From the NCBI GenBank assembly GCA_963739995.1, contig CAVUCH010000015.1, forward strand, positions 62,001 to 126,000: a stretch of DNA of 64,000 bases. Reading direction: 5' to 3'. Under the pieces are notes generated by a model. The model was not told the origin of the DNA, did not search any database, and saw only the letters and a program-made list of their open reading frames with translations. Of the stretch, positions 33,485 through 43,071 are shown one piece after another. The stretch comes from CAVUCH01 sp963739995 (GTDB lineage Bacteria; Acidobacteriota; Vicinamibacteria; Vicinamibacterales; JAENWD01). The position numbers and the translations under genes are program-made. Position 1 is the first letter of the stretch, and each line of letters starts with the position of its first letter.

Positions 33485-36400
33485 ATGCCCCAGTTCCAGT
33501 CACTGCCCAGGCCTGCACGATCGCTGGCCTGCGCAGTGGTTTTGCTCCTGCTCGCCGCGCCGCCGGCTCAGGCGCAGTTCGAGCGCAGTCAGATCTCCGG
33601 CGTTGTGATGGACTCGACCGGCGCCGTGCTGCCGGGCGTGACCGTCACCGCCACGAACCTGCAGACGCAAGCGGCGCGTACCACCGTCACCGACGGTTCC
33701 GGCTACTACACCTTCCCGAGCCTGCAGCCTGGCCGCTACGATTTGACCGCAGAGCTCGAAGGGTTCAAGAAGCACGTGGAGAGCAACGTGCAGCTCGATG
33801 CCGCCGGCTCCCTTACAAAGGAGCTGACGCTCGAAACCGGCAACGTGACCGAGGCGATCACCGTCACGGCGGAATCAACGCCGCTGCAGTCCGACGTCGC
33901 GGTCCGGAAGACCGTCGAAGCCAAGGACATCGAGCAGATGGCGTTGAACGGCCGCAACCCGATCGGCGTGGCCGGTCTCAAGGCTGGCGTCATCGGCGGC
34001 AGCTTCAACAACTACGGTTTCAACAACCTCGGGAACGGCGGCTACAACATCAACGGCAGCCGCGACACCGATAACAACATCACGATCGACGGTGCAACGG
34101 CCATCCGGACACGGGCGTCCGGCAACATCATCGGCATCCAGAACGTGGACGCCGTCCAGGAAGTGCAGGTGCTGACGGCCAACTACCTGCCGGAGTTCGG
34201 CCGGGCGAGCGGCGGCCAGATCCGGATGGTGACCAAGAGCGGCAGCAACCGCTACTCGGGCAGCGGCTCCTTCTTCTACCGCGACGACTCGCTGCAGGCC
34301 AACAGCTGGTCGCGCAATCGCAGCACGAACTCCCTCGAGAACAGCGGCCCTGCGCCATTCGACTACAAGCAGTACGGGTACTCGTTCGGCGGCCCCATCC
34401 CGCTCTCGAATCTGAAGGACAAGCTGTTCTTCTTCGCCGCGCAGGAATGGGTGAACTTCTTCCAGGTGCAGACGCAGGTGCTCACGGTGCCCACGGAGCT
34501 CATGCGCCAGGGGAACTTCAGCGAGCTGCTCGATCCCAGCAACGGCTACTTCACGGGCGCCCGCGTCATCACCAACCCCGCGACGGGGCTGCCCTTCCCC
34601 GGAAACATCATCCCCGTCGAGCAGCAGTCTCCGACTGGCATGGCGTTCCTGCGGGCCTTCCCTTCGCCCACAGCCGGGTACCGCGAGGGTGCGAACAACG
34701 CGATCATCACCAGCCCCAACCCACAGGACCAGCGGAAGGACAACATCCGCTTCGATTACCGGCTGAACGATCGCAACCAGTTCACCTACAGGTTCTCCCG
34801 CTACAACTGGGTTGCGGTTGACGCGTTCCGCGGCGGCATGACGTTCGCGCGCACCGACTGGGAACGGCCGAACCGAACCATGACCTCGAGCTGGACCACG
34901 CAGATCAGCTCCAACCTTATCAACGAGGCGACGTACACGTATTCGAAAGACGACGTGTTCATCAACGTCTTCGAGGAAGGCGGGGTGTACCAGCGCAGCA
35001 AGTACGGGATCGACTACCCATACGTGTTCCAGGAGAAGGAAATTTTCGACAAGGTGCCGACCGTGTCGATCAGCGGCTTCCAGGAGATCGACGGCGGCCC
35101 GTACCCCGCCTCCTCCTCCGGTCCGATCCACACGGTGTCGAACGCAACGACGTGGGTCAAGGGGCGCCACACGTTCAAGGGCGGCCTCGCGCTCGAGTAC
35201 TCGGGCGAGGACGATTTCGACCAGATCAACGTCAACGCGACGCCGGGCGGCACGAACAACCAGAATGGCCGGTTCGAGTTCCGTGATGCCCGCGCCGGGG
35301 GGACCGGGCTCTCGGTCGCGAACGCCGCGATGGGGCTGTTCACCAACTACGCGGAGCTTGGACAGCGCAACTTCACCAAGTGGCGGTCGCTCGCGACCGA
35401 CGTCTTCGTGCAGGACTCGTGGAAGCCGACGAGCGCGCTGACGGTTGAGGGCGGCGTTCGGTGGGTGTACTGGCCGCCGTGGTATTCCACGACCAACAAC
35501 ATCGCGAACTTCGACCCGCGGTTCTTCGACCCTGCACAGGCCGCGATCATCAACCCGTCGACCGGCCGCCTGGTCGGTGGCGCCAGGTACAACGGGATGG
35601 TGCTGCCCGGCGACGGCTTCGAAGGCGATGCCACGCAGTCGGTCGTGGCGCAGGACCCCGCCGTGCTGGCGCTTTTCAGAGGCGAGCCGCGTGGCTTTTC
35701 GCAAACGCACGCCAACGCGTTCGAGCCGCGACTCGGAGCCGCGTACAAGTTCAACGAGAAGACCGTGCTCCGTCTGAGCACCGGTGTGTTCCATAACCGG
35801 GTGACGCTGAACGACTCGACGCTGCTCGGCGGCAACGTGCCGTTCCAGCCGCAAGTGACGATCTCGAACGGCAGCGCCGACAACCCCGGAGGTGGAACGG
35901 TAGGCTCCAAGGACCTGCCGTTCACGGTCACCGGCCAGGACGCCGTGTTCAAGCACCCCACGGCCTATATGTACTCGGTGGGCATCCAGCGCGAGCTTCC
36001 GTTCGGCTTCACCGTGGACGCGAGCTATGTCGGCCGCAAGGGGTTGTATCTACAGCGGGAACGGAACCTCAACCAGCTGCTGCCCGGGACGATTCAGAAC
36101 AATCCCGGCGTCAACATCGCGGCCCTGCGGCCCTACACCGGCTACGGTGTCATCCGGCTCTCCGAGAACGCAGGGCGCTCGACCTACCACAGCTTCCAGG
36201 TCAGCGCCGACCGGCGCTACACCAACGGGCTCAAGGTCGGCTTCGCGTACACGTTGGGCAAATCGGAAGACAACGCCAGCGACAAGCGGAACGTGCTCTG
36301 GAACACCTACGACGACACGGTGTTCTGGGGAGCGTCGAACTTTGACCGCCGCCACGTGCTGGCGGTCTACTACATCTACGACCTGCCGTTCTTCAAGGAG

Positions 36401-36940
36401 CAGTCCGGACTCATGAGCAATCTGCTCGGTGGGTGGCAGGTGTCGGGCGCGTCGTTCTTCCGCACCGGCATACCGTTCTCGATCCTGCAGACCAGCCAGG
36501 ACGTCGCCGGCGTCGGCGACGTGTCTGTCGGCCAGACGTGGGATCTCGTCGGCGACCCGAAGGCCAACACCAACGAAAAGCTCTCGGCGGGCAGCAGCGA
36601 CCAGAACTTCTGGTTCAATCCCGCGGCGTTCGCTCGTCCCGCGCCCGGGACGTTCGGCAACGCTCCCCGCAACCTGATCTACAATCCCGGCGAACAGCAG
36701 TGGGACATTGCGCTGTTCAAGAACATCCGCATGGGCGGCACGCGTCTCGTGCAGCTGCGCGCGGAGTTTTTCAACTTCCCGAATCATCCGAACCTCGGGA
36801 ACCCGTCGGGGAACGTGTCGGCGCAGACCGGACAGGTGAACAGCTCACCGGTGGCGGACCCGACAAGCGGCAACTTCGGCCGCGTGACCACGAAGAGCGG
36901 GCAGCGCGACATTCAGCTGAGCGTGCGGTTCCAGTTCTAG
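33485..36940 (+). CDS. TonB-dependent receptor with N-terminal carboxypeptidase-like domain (Oar-like)
   Basis: An 1151-residue outer-membrane protein. A signal peptide (LACAVVLLLLAAPPAQAQ) is followed by a CarboxypepD_reg-like domain (ISGVVMDSTGAVLPGVTVTA, TVTDGSGYYTFPSLQPGRYDL). Next come a plug domain (NIDGATA-type DNNITIDGATAIRTR, VDAVQEVQVLTANYLPEFGR) and a long beta-barrel ending in aromatic F (QLSVRFQF). Such Oar-like receptors are abundant in Acidobacteriota and take up or export large substrates; the ligand is unknown. ATG 33485 is supported by a GAGGAG site. A promoter lies upstream and a hairpin terminator downstream; the stop is followed immediately by a heptamer array. Confidence 0.93.
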   Translation: MPQFQSLPRPARSLACAVVLLLLAAPPAQAQFERSQISGVVMDSTGAVLPGVTVTATNLQTQAARTTVTDGSGYYTFPSLQPGRYDLTAELEGFKKHVESNVQLDAAGSLTKELTLETGNVTEAITVTAESTPLQSDVAVRKTVEAKDIEQMALNGRNPIGVAGLKAGVIGGSFNNYGFNNLGNGGYNINGSRDTDNNITIDGATAIRTRASGNIIGIQNVDAVQEVQVLTANYLPEFGRASGGQIRMVTKSGSNRYSGSGSFFYRDDSLQANSWSRNRSTNSLENSGPAPFDYKQYGYSFGGPIPLSNLKDKLFFFAAQEWVNFFQVQTQVLTVPTELMRQGNFSELLDPSNGYFTGARVITNPATGLPFPGNIIPVEQQSPTGMAFLRAFPSPTAGYREGANNAIITSPNPQDQRKDNIRFDYRLNDRNQFTYRFSRYNWVAVDAFRGGMTFARTDWERPNRTMTSSWTTQISSNLINEATYTYSKDDVFINVFEEGGVYQRSKYGIDYPYVFQEKEIFDKVPTVSISGFQEIDGGPYPASSSGPIHTVSNATTWVKGRHTFKGGLALEYSGEDDFDQINVNATPGGTNNQNGRFEFRDARAGGTGLSVANAAMGLFTNYAELGQRNFTKWRSLATDVFVQDSWKPTSALTVEGGVRWVYWPPWYSTTNNIANFDPRFFDPAQAAIINPSTGRLVGGARYNGMVLPGDGFEGDATQSVVAQDPAVLALFRGEPRGFSQTHANAFEPRLGAAYKFNEKTVLRLSTGVFHNRVTLNDSTLLGGNVPFQPQVTISNGSADNPGGGTVGSKDLPFTVTGQDAVFKHPTAYMYSVGIQRELPFGFTVDASYVGRKGLYLQRERNLNQLLPGTIQNNPGVNIAALRPYTGYGVIRLSENAGRSTYHSFQVSADRRYTNGLKVGFAYTLGKSEDNASDKRNVLWNTYDDTVFWGASNFDRRHVLAVYYIYDLPFFKEQSGLMSNLLGGWQVSGASFFRTGIPFSILQTSQDVAGVGDVSVGQTWDLVGDPKANTNEKLSAGSSDQNFWFNPAAFARPAPGTFGNAPRNLIYNPGEQQWDIALFKNIRMGGTRLVQLRAEFFNFPNHPNLGNPSGNVSAQTGQVNSSPVADPTSGNFGRVTTKSGQRDIQLSVRFQF

Positions 36941-36942
36941 GG

Positions 36943-37369
<427 letters not shown>

Positions 37370-37374
37370 CTGGC

Positions 37375-38562
37375 ATGTCACACCTGTCGACGTACCGCGC
37401 AGAGTTCCCCATCCTCTCGCGTTCGGTCTACATGATCAGCAACTCCCTCGGTGCGATGCCGCGAGGCGTTGCGGCGTCGCTCGCCGATTACGCCGAAACA
37501 TGGGCGGGCCGCGGCGTGCGCGCCTGGGCGGAGCGGTGGTGGACCATGGGCACGGAGGTGGGCAACGCGATCGGCCGCATCATCGGCGCGCCTGCCGATT
37601 CGGTGAGCATGCACGAGAACGTCACGACCGCGCACGCGGTGGTGCTGTCGTGTCTGCCAGTGCCGGGACGCCGGCGGCGCCTCGTGTGCTGCGCGGGCGA
37701 TTTCCCGTCGACGATCTACCTGCTGAGGGCACAGGAGGCGCTCGGGTTCGAGCTGACGATCGTTCCCGCCGAGGCGGACTTCACCGTCGACGTGGCAAAG
37801 GTCGTCGCCGCGATCGACGAAACGACGGCACTCGTCGCGATCTCGCACGTCCTCTTCCGCAGCTCCTTCATCCTGGATCCGCGCCCGATCATCGAGCGCG
37901 CACAGGCCGTTGGTGCGCAGGTGGTGCTGGACACGTATCAGTCCGCGGGCATCATCCCGGTCGACGTCACCGCACTCGGTGTGGACTTCGCAACCGGTGG
38001 ATGCCTCAAGTGGCTGTGCGGAGGGCCGGGAAACGCGTTCCTCTACACGCGTCCGGACCTTCTGCGAACCGTGCGGCCGCGGCTCACGGGCTGGTTCTCA
38101 CACTGCGAGCCGTTTGCATTCGGCCTCGATGCGTTCGAGCCGCACACGGATGCGAGACGGATGACGAACGGGACGCCGTCGATCCCAGCCTGGTACGCAG
38201 CGCTGCCTGGATTGCGAATTCTGGACGAGATCGGCATCCCGGTGGTGCGCGCCCGTTCGCAGGCACTCACCGCGCGCGTGCTCGCGCACGTGGATCACCA
38301 CCGCTTCCGGACAATCGCCACGCGCGATCCCGCGCAGCTGGCTGGCACCGTGGCCGTGGACGTTCCCGACGCGCTGCTGGTGGCCCGCACCCTCATCGCC
38401 CGCGACTACGTGGTCGATTACCGGCCTGGGGTCGGCATCCGCGTGTCCCCGCACTTCTACAACACGGAGGACGAGGTCGATCGGCTGATGGCGGAGCTCG
38501 CCCGGATCGTGGACACGAAGAACTATGACCCGGACGCCACGCGGTCTACGATTGTCACGTGA
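37375..38562 (+). CDS. Kynureninase-like class V aminotransferase-fold PLP enzyme
   Basis: A 395-residue PLP protein. FPILSRSVYMISNSLGAMP is a kynureninase-like N-terminus. VSMHENVTTAHAVVLSCL and VVLDTYQSAGIIPVDV form the cofactor pocket (Asp and substrate loop). The Schiff-base Lys is in DFATGGCLKWLCGGPGNAFLY. RPGVGIRVSPHFYNTEDEV is the C-terminal signature. It could hydrolyse kynurenine or act as a cysteine desulfurase/lyase-like enzyme on a different substrate; no other kynurenine pathway gene is near. The gene is bracketed by two heptamer elements sharing a direct 61-bp core. A TACAAT box made from the array lies six bases before ATG, suggesting a leaderless transcript. Confidence 0.82.
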   Translation: MSHLSTYRAEFPILSRSVYMISNSLGAMPRGVAASLADYAETWAGRGVRAWAERWWTMGTEVGNAIGRIIGAPADSVSMHENVTTAHAVVLSCLPVPGRRRRLVCCAGDFPSTIYLLRAQEALGFELTIVPAEADFTVDVAKVVAAIDETTALVAISHVLFRSSFILDPRPIIERAQAVGAQVVLDTYQSAGIIPVDVTALGVDFATGGCLKWLCGGPGNAFLYTRPDLLRTVRPRLTGWFSHCEPFAFGLDAFEPHTDARRMTNGTPSIPAWYAALPGLRILDEIGIPVVRARSQALTARVLAHVDHHRFRTIATRDPAQLAGTVAVDVPDALLVARTLIARDYVVDYRPGVGIRVSPHFYNTEDEVDRLMAELARIVDTKNYDPDATRSTIVT

Positions 38563-38580
38563 CGGGCCTGCGCGTCGCTG

Positions 38581-38807
38581 GGCGGTAGGACGTGGGCGGT
38601 GGGCGGTGGGACGTAGGCGGTAGGCGGTAGGCGGTGGGCGGTAGGCGGTAGGCGGTAGGCGGTGGGCGGTAGGCGGTAGGCGGTAGGCCGTAGGCGGTAG
38701 GTGTGACCCGTTCACAAGCTCGCGTTGGAGCCTTGCGTCGCCGCTTGCCGTCCGGCCAACCGCCTACCGCCCACCGCCCACCGCCTACGTCCCACCGCCC
38801 ACCGCCC
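38581..38807. repeat. Head-to-head heptamer element (GGCGGTA units) with shared 61-bp core
   Basis: Left arm 38581-38700 (GGCGGTA, GGCGGTG, GGACGTG), core 38704-38764 beginning TGACCCGTTCACAAGCTCGC, right arm about 38760-38807 (CCGCCCA, CCGCCTA). The core matches 37195-37255 in the same orientation with only a few differences. It lies 18 bases after the kynureninase-like stop. Confidence 0.9.
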
Positions 38808-38834
38808 GTGAAGTGCTCTTGGCGCCTGCGGAAA

Positions 38835-39617
38835 TCAGTCCGACACCGCAATCTCTCCAGGCACGATTGGCCGTGTGCGCGGCAACAGACCGCAACGTGC
38901 GAGGTTGCCGACGTAGGCGAGGATCCCGATGAACACGGTGAGCTTGAACACGTCCCACGCACTGCTGCGCGGGAGCACCGCCCAGAGCACCCAGAGAACC
39001 GGCTGGGCGACACACACCGCCCAGACCGAGCCGTAGAAGTACCGGCGCTCGTGCCCTTCGTTTTTCGTCGAGGCCTTCACGCGGGGCAGGAGGCCGAACA
39101 ACCCGAGCGCCCAGATGGTGCCCGCCACGGGGAAGTAGGCGGCGTCGTAAATCTGGCGCAGCTGCCACGCGCCCGTGACGATCGCCCACACCAGGCCCGC
39201 GATGTTCAGCACCGCGAACGTGATGACCGCGCTCCACGCGAACGTGTAGCAGATGCGGCGATAGAGCGGGTTCGGCTTGTCCTCGGTGAACCGGATGATG
39301 TACGGCGCGGGCTCGACGCCCGGCAGCTTCCCGAAGAGGCCCGCGATGCCCGTGCCGGCGAGCACGATGCCCAGCCACGCCGCCATGCGCCGGTCGAAAC
39401 CGTGCGCGAACAGATCGAAGGTGAGCGGCCCGGGGGCGATGAAGAAAGTCCAGATCCAGATGGGCCAGTGGTTCAGGCGATAGCTGATCTTGTTGCGTTC
39501 ACGGATCTTGCGATCCGACGCGCGCTCCACCAGGCGCGCGTGCCCGACCTGCTCGTCATACGCGCGCGGCACGAGCCCGGCGAGCGCTGCCCGCGCGTTT
39601 CGCAGTTTTGAGTCCAC
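38835..39617 (-). CDS. Multi-pass membrane protein of unknown function
   Basis: About 260 residues. A soluble N-terminus (LRNARAALAGLVPRAYDEQ) is followed by about six hydrophobic helices: HWPIWIWTFFIAPGPLTFDL, LGIVLAGTGIAGLFG, ICYTFAWSAVITFAVLNIAG, YFPVAGTIWALGLFGLLP, FYGSVWAVCVAQPVLWVLW and FKLTVFIGILAYVGNLA. I do not recognise the family. GTG 39617 is preferred: it has a GGAGAA site just upstream, whereas the longer frame translates a heptamer repeat. The gene lies alone between two repeats. Confidence 0.7.
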   Translation of the reverse strand: MDSKLRNARAALAGLVPRAYDEQVGHARLVERASDRKIRERNKISYRLNHWPIWIWTFFIAPGPLTFDLFAHGFDRRMAAWLGIVLAGTGIAGLFGKLPGVEPAPYIIRFTEDKPNPLYRRICYTFAWSAVITFAVLNIAGLVWAIVTGAWQLRQIYDAAYFPVAGTIWALGLFGLLPRVKASTKNEGHERRYFYGSVWAVCVAQPVLWVLWAVLPRSSAWDVFKLTVFIGILAYVGNLARCGLLPRTRPIVPGEIAVSD

Positions 39618-39674
39618 CAATTCTCCGCTTTGCGTGTCCGGCCTAGGCTTTCTGGCCCCGCTTGGCGAGCCCGA

Positions 39675-39723
39675 AGCCCGCAGTCCGTGACCCGTAGCCC
39701 GTCGCCCATAACCCGTAGCCAAC
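39675..39723. repeat. Single-arm heptamer array (AGCCCGT units)
   Basis: Seven consecutive 7-nt units: AGCCCGC, AGTCCGT, GACCCGT, AGCCCGT, CGCCCAT, AACCCGT, AGCCAAC. It lies upstream of the membrane protein gene and 35 bases from the next stop. No inverted partner arm is obvious. Confidence 0.65.
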
Positions 39724-39757
39724 GCGAGCACACCCCGTCGTGCTGCGCCCGCCGACC

Positions 39758-40579
39758 TTACTTCCCCGCGAGCGCCATGATCGCCGGCGGCGGCTTCAGT
39801 TCGTCATCGCGCACCGTGTCGTACTCGATGCGTTCGAGCGTGAGCAGCGATTCGACTCCCATCGCCCGTTGCGTGGCAGTGACGGGGATGAGAATCCCCC
39901 CAAACTCCCGGTACTCGCCGAATGCCGTGACGACGTCCGGCACGCTGCCCATCATCGAGGTGCTCGTCATACGCCCGCCGATGCGCAGACCGCTCTGCGC
40001 GTCGAAGTACTCGACCGACTCGAAGCCCGAGGGCCGCACCAGCTTGACCGTGAAGCAGTCGCGCCCTTCGAACGGCCCGCGCCCGACGACGGTCATGGAC
40101 GCGTAGTCGGCGGGCCTGTAGATATCCGAGTAGAAGTCCGCGGCGTATCGCGCTTCCTCCAGCTCACGGCCCGACAGCACCCGTGGCCCGACGGCCGGAT
40201 CCACCGACCAGCCGATCGCGCCGTCGTAGCCCCGCAGCAGCTCCCCAAGGCCCTCGAGCGTAATCCGGATGAGGGTCCGATCGGGCGCCGCGGCGAGGAT
40301 CTCGATTGGCCCTGCGATACCCTGCGCACGCAGCTCGAACCGGCCAGCCGCACGCCGCGAGCGGTACTGGCGAATCGCACGCTCCCCGCCAACCGCCCGC
40401 GTGTAGCGGGACAGGATCTCCGCTGCACCAGGCAGCTTGCCTGGTGCCCGTGCCGCCCCGTCCTGGGGTGGCTTCGGCGACCGCGGCTTCGGTGCCTGTG
40501 CCTCCACCAGCAGGTTGCCGCCAGCGACGAGCGCCACAGCCGCGAGGACACCGGCGCGAGCACACCTCGCTGGCTTCAT
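39758..40579 (-). CDS. LolA/outer-membrane lipoprotein-sorting-like periplasmic protein
   Basis: About 273 residues with a signal peptide (AGVLAAVALVAGGNLLVEA), then PGAAEILSRYTRAVGGERAI and a strand-rich body (GRFELRAQGIAGPIEILAAA, SGFESVEYFDAQSGLRIGG). This is the half-barrel pattern of LolA/RseB-like proteins (COG2834-type). It may bind lipids or a partner. The start at ATG 40579 overlaps the S41 protease stop as ATGA. Similar pairings of such a protein with a protease or hydrolase are common in Acidobacteriota. Confidence 0.75.
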   Translation of the reverse strand: MKPARCARAGVLAAVALVAGGNLLVEAQAPKPRSPKPPQDGAARAPGKLPGAAEILSRYTRAVGGERAIRQYRSRRAAGRFELRAQGIAGPIEILAAAPDRTLIRITLEGLGELLRGYDGAIGWSVDPAVGPRVLSGRELEEARYAADFYSDIYRPADYASMTVVGRGPFEGRDCFTVKLVRPSGFESVEYFDAQSGLRIGGRMTSTSMMGSVPDVVTAFGEYREFGGILIPVTATQRAMGVESLLTLERIEYDTVRDDELKPPPAIMALAGK

Positions 40580-41937
40580 CGAACTCCTCCAGCGGCCCAA
40601 CCGACCGCCGCATCCAGGACAGCATCTTCATCGGCGGCGACGGATGCTCGCGAGCGTGCCACAGGCTCGTCGGGGACCACGCCGCGTCCCTCGATCCGCT
40701 CGCCGGAGACCGTGACAAAGTCAGCAATCGCGTATTCGAGCACGTCGCCGTTCGGCAGCTTGCGCATCAGCGCGGGCAGGGCCCCACCCGGTGTCCGGGC
40801 GCCGAACACGCGCGCGCGACCCGCCGCCTGCATCCCGCCGGCGAACACCTCCGACGCGCTGTAGGACGTTTCGTCCACGAGGATGGCCACCCGCCCGGCA
40901 TACGGCGACACGCGTGTGCCGTCCGCCGAGACCAAGCGCGGGTTGGCTATCAGGCGCAGTTCGGAATCGCGCGTGCGAAGCGTACCCAGGCTGCGCGGGC
41001 TGTCGAAGAAATGACCCGACACCCCCATGAGCATCGTCAGCACGCCACCGGGGTTCTGGCGCAGATCGATGACGATACCGGCGGCGCCGCGCGAGGCGTC
41101 GACCGCACGATCGATGGCAGGCGCGAGCGCTGGCATCCAGACGTTGAAGTGGACGTATCCCACCTGGCGCCCGCCCGGCGCGGTCAGCAGACGTTGGTCG
41201 AGGTGCGCCGCGAGCGTGGGCAGGTATCCGAGCTTCACCTGCTGCCCCTGCTGGGCGTCCCGGGTCAACGGCAAGGCAACGGCGGCATCCGATGTGTCGC
41301 GGAAGCCGACCGATACCGTGGATCCTGTTGCACCGCGCAGCAGGCCGACGGTGGCTGCCCACAGCCGGAAGCCGCTGCGCTCGGCTGCAGCGCTCGCTGA
41401 AACCGGCTGCACCGCCAGCTTCGGGTCGTGGCCGCCCACCTGCTCGACGATCCAGCCGCGGCGCACTCCGGCACGATCCGCCGGGCCCGCCTGCAGCACC
41501 TTCGTCACTACCGGCTGCCCATCGATGGGTGTGATCTCGATCCCGAGATCACCGTCGACGTCACGACTGCTTGCGCCAGCCTGGGATGCGCCAGCCGGCA
41601 GGATGTCGAAATGCGATCGTCCGAGCCGCGCGAGCATCTCGCGCAGGACGCCGCGCAAGGCCTCGGGGCTGGGCGCCGAGGCCGCCCGCGGCCGAAACTC
41701 GTCACGCAGCACCGCCCAGTCCGCCTCGGTACGGCCTTCGTCCACGAAGCTGTCGTGGATGGCCTGCCATGCCGCGTCAAAGGTTGCCGCGCCGTCCACG
41801 CCGAGGCCGACTACCCCTGCCGCGGGGGCAGGCGCCTGTCCTCTGGCGTTCGCTGGCGCTACCGGGAACAGCCATACGCCGAGGCACACGACCAGCGCAG
41901 GGGCGCGGTTACAGCGGCTCCGCCTGGCGGAGTGCAT
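40576..41937 (-). CDS. Secreted S41-family (C-terminal processing) peptidase
   Basis: About 453 residues. Signal peptide LVVCLGVWLFPVAPANA, a capping region with TFDAAWQAIHDSFVDEGR, a PDZ-like stretch (LGIEITPIDGQPVVTKVL, GPADRAGVRRGWIVEQVGG) and the S41 core. The core has GIVIDLRQNPGGVLTMLMGV and the nucleophile Ser in LVDETSYSASEVFAGGMQ. It probably cleaves periplasmic proteins at the C-terminus. ATG 41937 (MHSARRSRC) gives the clean signal peptide; ATG 41979 is also in frame. The remaining upstream frame runs through a heptamer array. Confidence 0.87.
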   Translation of the reverse strand: MHSARRSRCNRAPALVVCLGVWLFPVAPANARGQAPAPAAGVVGLGVDGAATFDAAWQAIHDSFVDEGRTEADWAVLRDEFRPRAASAPSPEALRGVLREMLARLGRSHFDILPAGASQAGASSRDVDGDLGIEITPIDGQPVVTKVLQAGPADRAGVRRGWIVEQVGGHDPKLAVQPVSASAAAERSGFRLWAATVGLLRGATGSTVSVGFRDTSDAAVALPLTRDAQQGQQVKLGYLPTLAAHLDQRLLTAPGGRQVGYVHFNVWMPALAPAIDRAVDASRGAAGIVIDLRQNPGGVLTMLMGVSGHFFDSPRSLGTLRTRDSELRLIANPRLVSADGTRVSPYAGRVAILVDETSYSASEVFAGGMQAAGRARVFGARTPGGALPALMRKLPNGDVLEYAIADFVTVSGERIEGRGVVPDEPVARSRASVAADEDAVLDAAVGWAAGGVR

Positions 41938-42025
41938 CGCGTCGGAGCTTCGTCCGGATCGGTTCAGGCGCAGGACCATCGAAGGGCTGGGCAGGCCACT
42001 ATCATCGCACGAGTGGGGCCGACCG

Positions 42026-42839
<814 letters not shown>

Positions 42840-42928
42840 GCCGGTCTGGAAGTGTGCGAGCGTGCTCTGGCCCGCTGCCCACGCGGCCGTCGGTGGCGAA
42901 ATCTAAATACGAGGACAAGGACATCCGA

Positions 42929-43062
42929 GGCTCCGGGCTCGGGCTCAGGCTCAGTCAGGCTGCAGGCGCCAGACTGCAGGCCTGTCTGGCTCCAGGCCGG
43001 GCCTTCGCGGGCCGGACAGAGCCGCCCGGCGAGCCAGTTGCCTGCGAGCCCGTAGCCCAGGA
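42929..43062. repeat. Degenerate heptamer-like repeat (GGCTCCGG/AGGCTCAG units)
   Basis: Runs such as GGCTCCGGGCTCGGGCTCAG and inverse-like GGCTCCAGGCCGGGCC occupy the gap between the phosphatase and gamma-glutamyltransferase genes. The 7-nt period is only partly kept. It looks like a decayed member of the GGCTCCG heptamer family. Confidence 0.45.
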
Positions 43063-43071
43063 GTCCGAGTG

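Noticed and set aside
33875..35956. Long minus-strand open frame opposite the TonB receptor
   Set aside because: Shadow of a well-supported receptor gene; composition is Arg/Val/Glu-rich with no motif.
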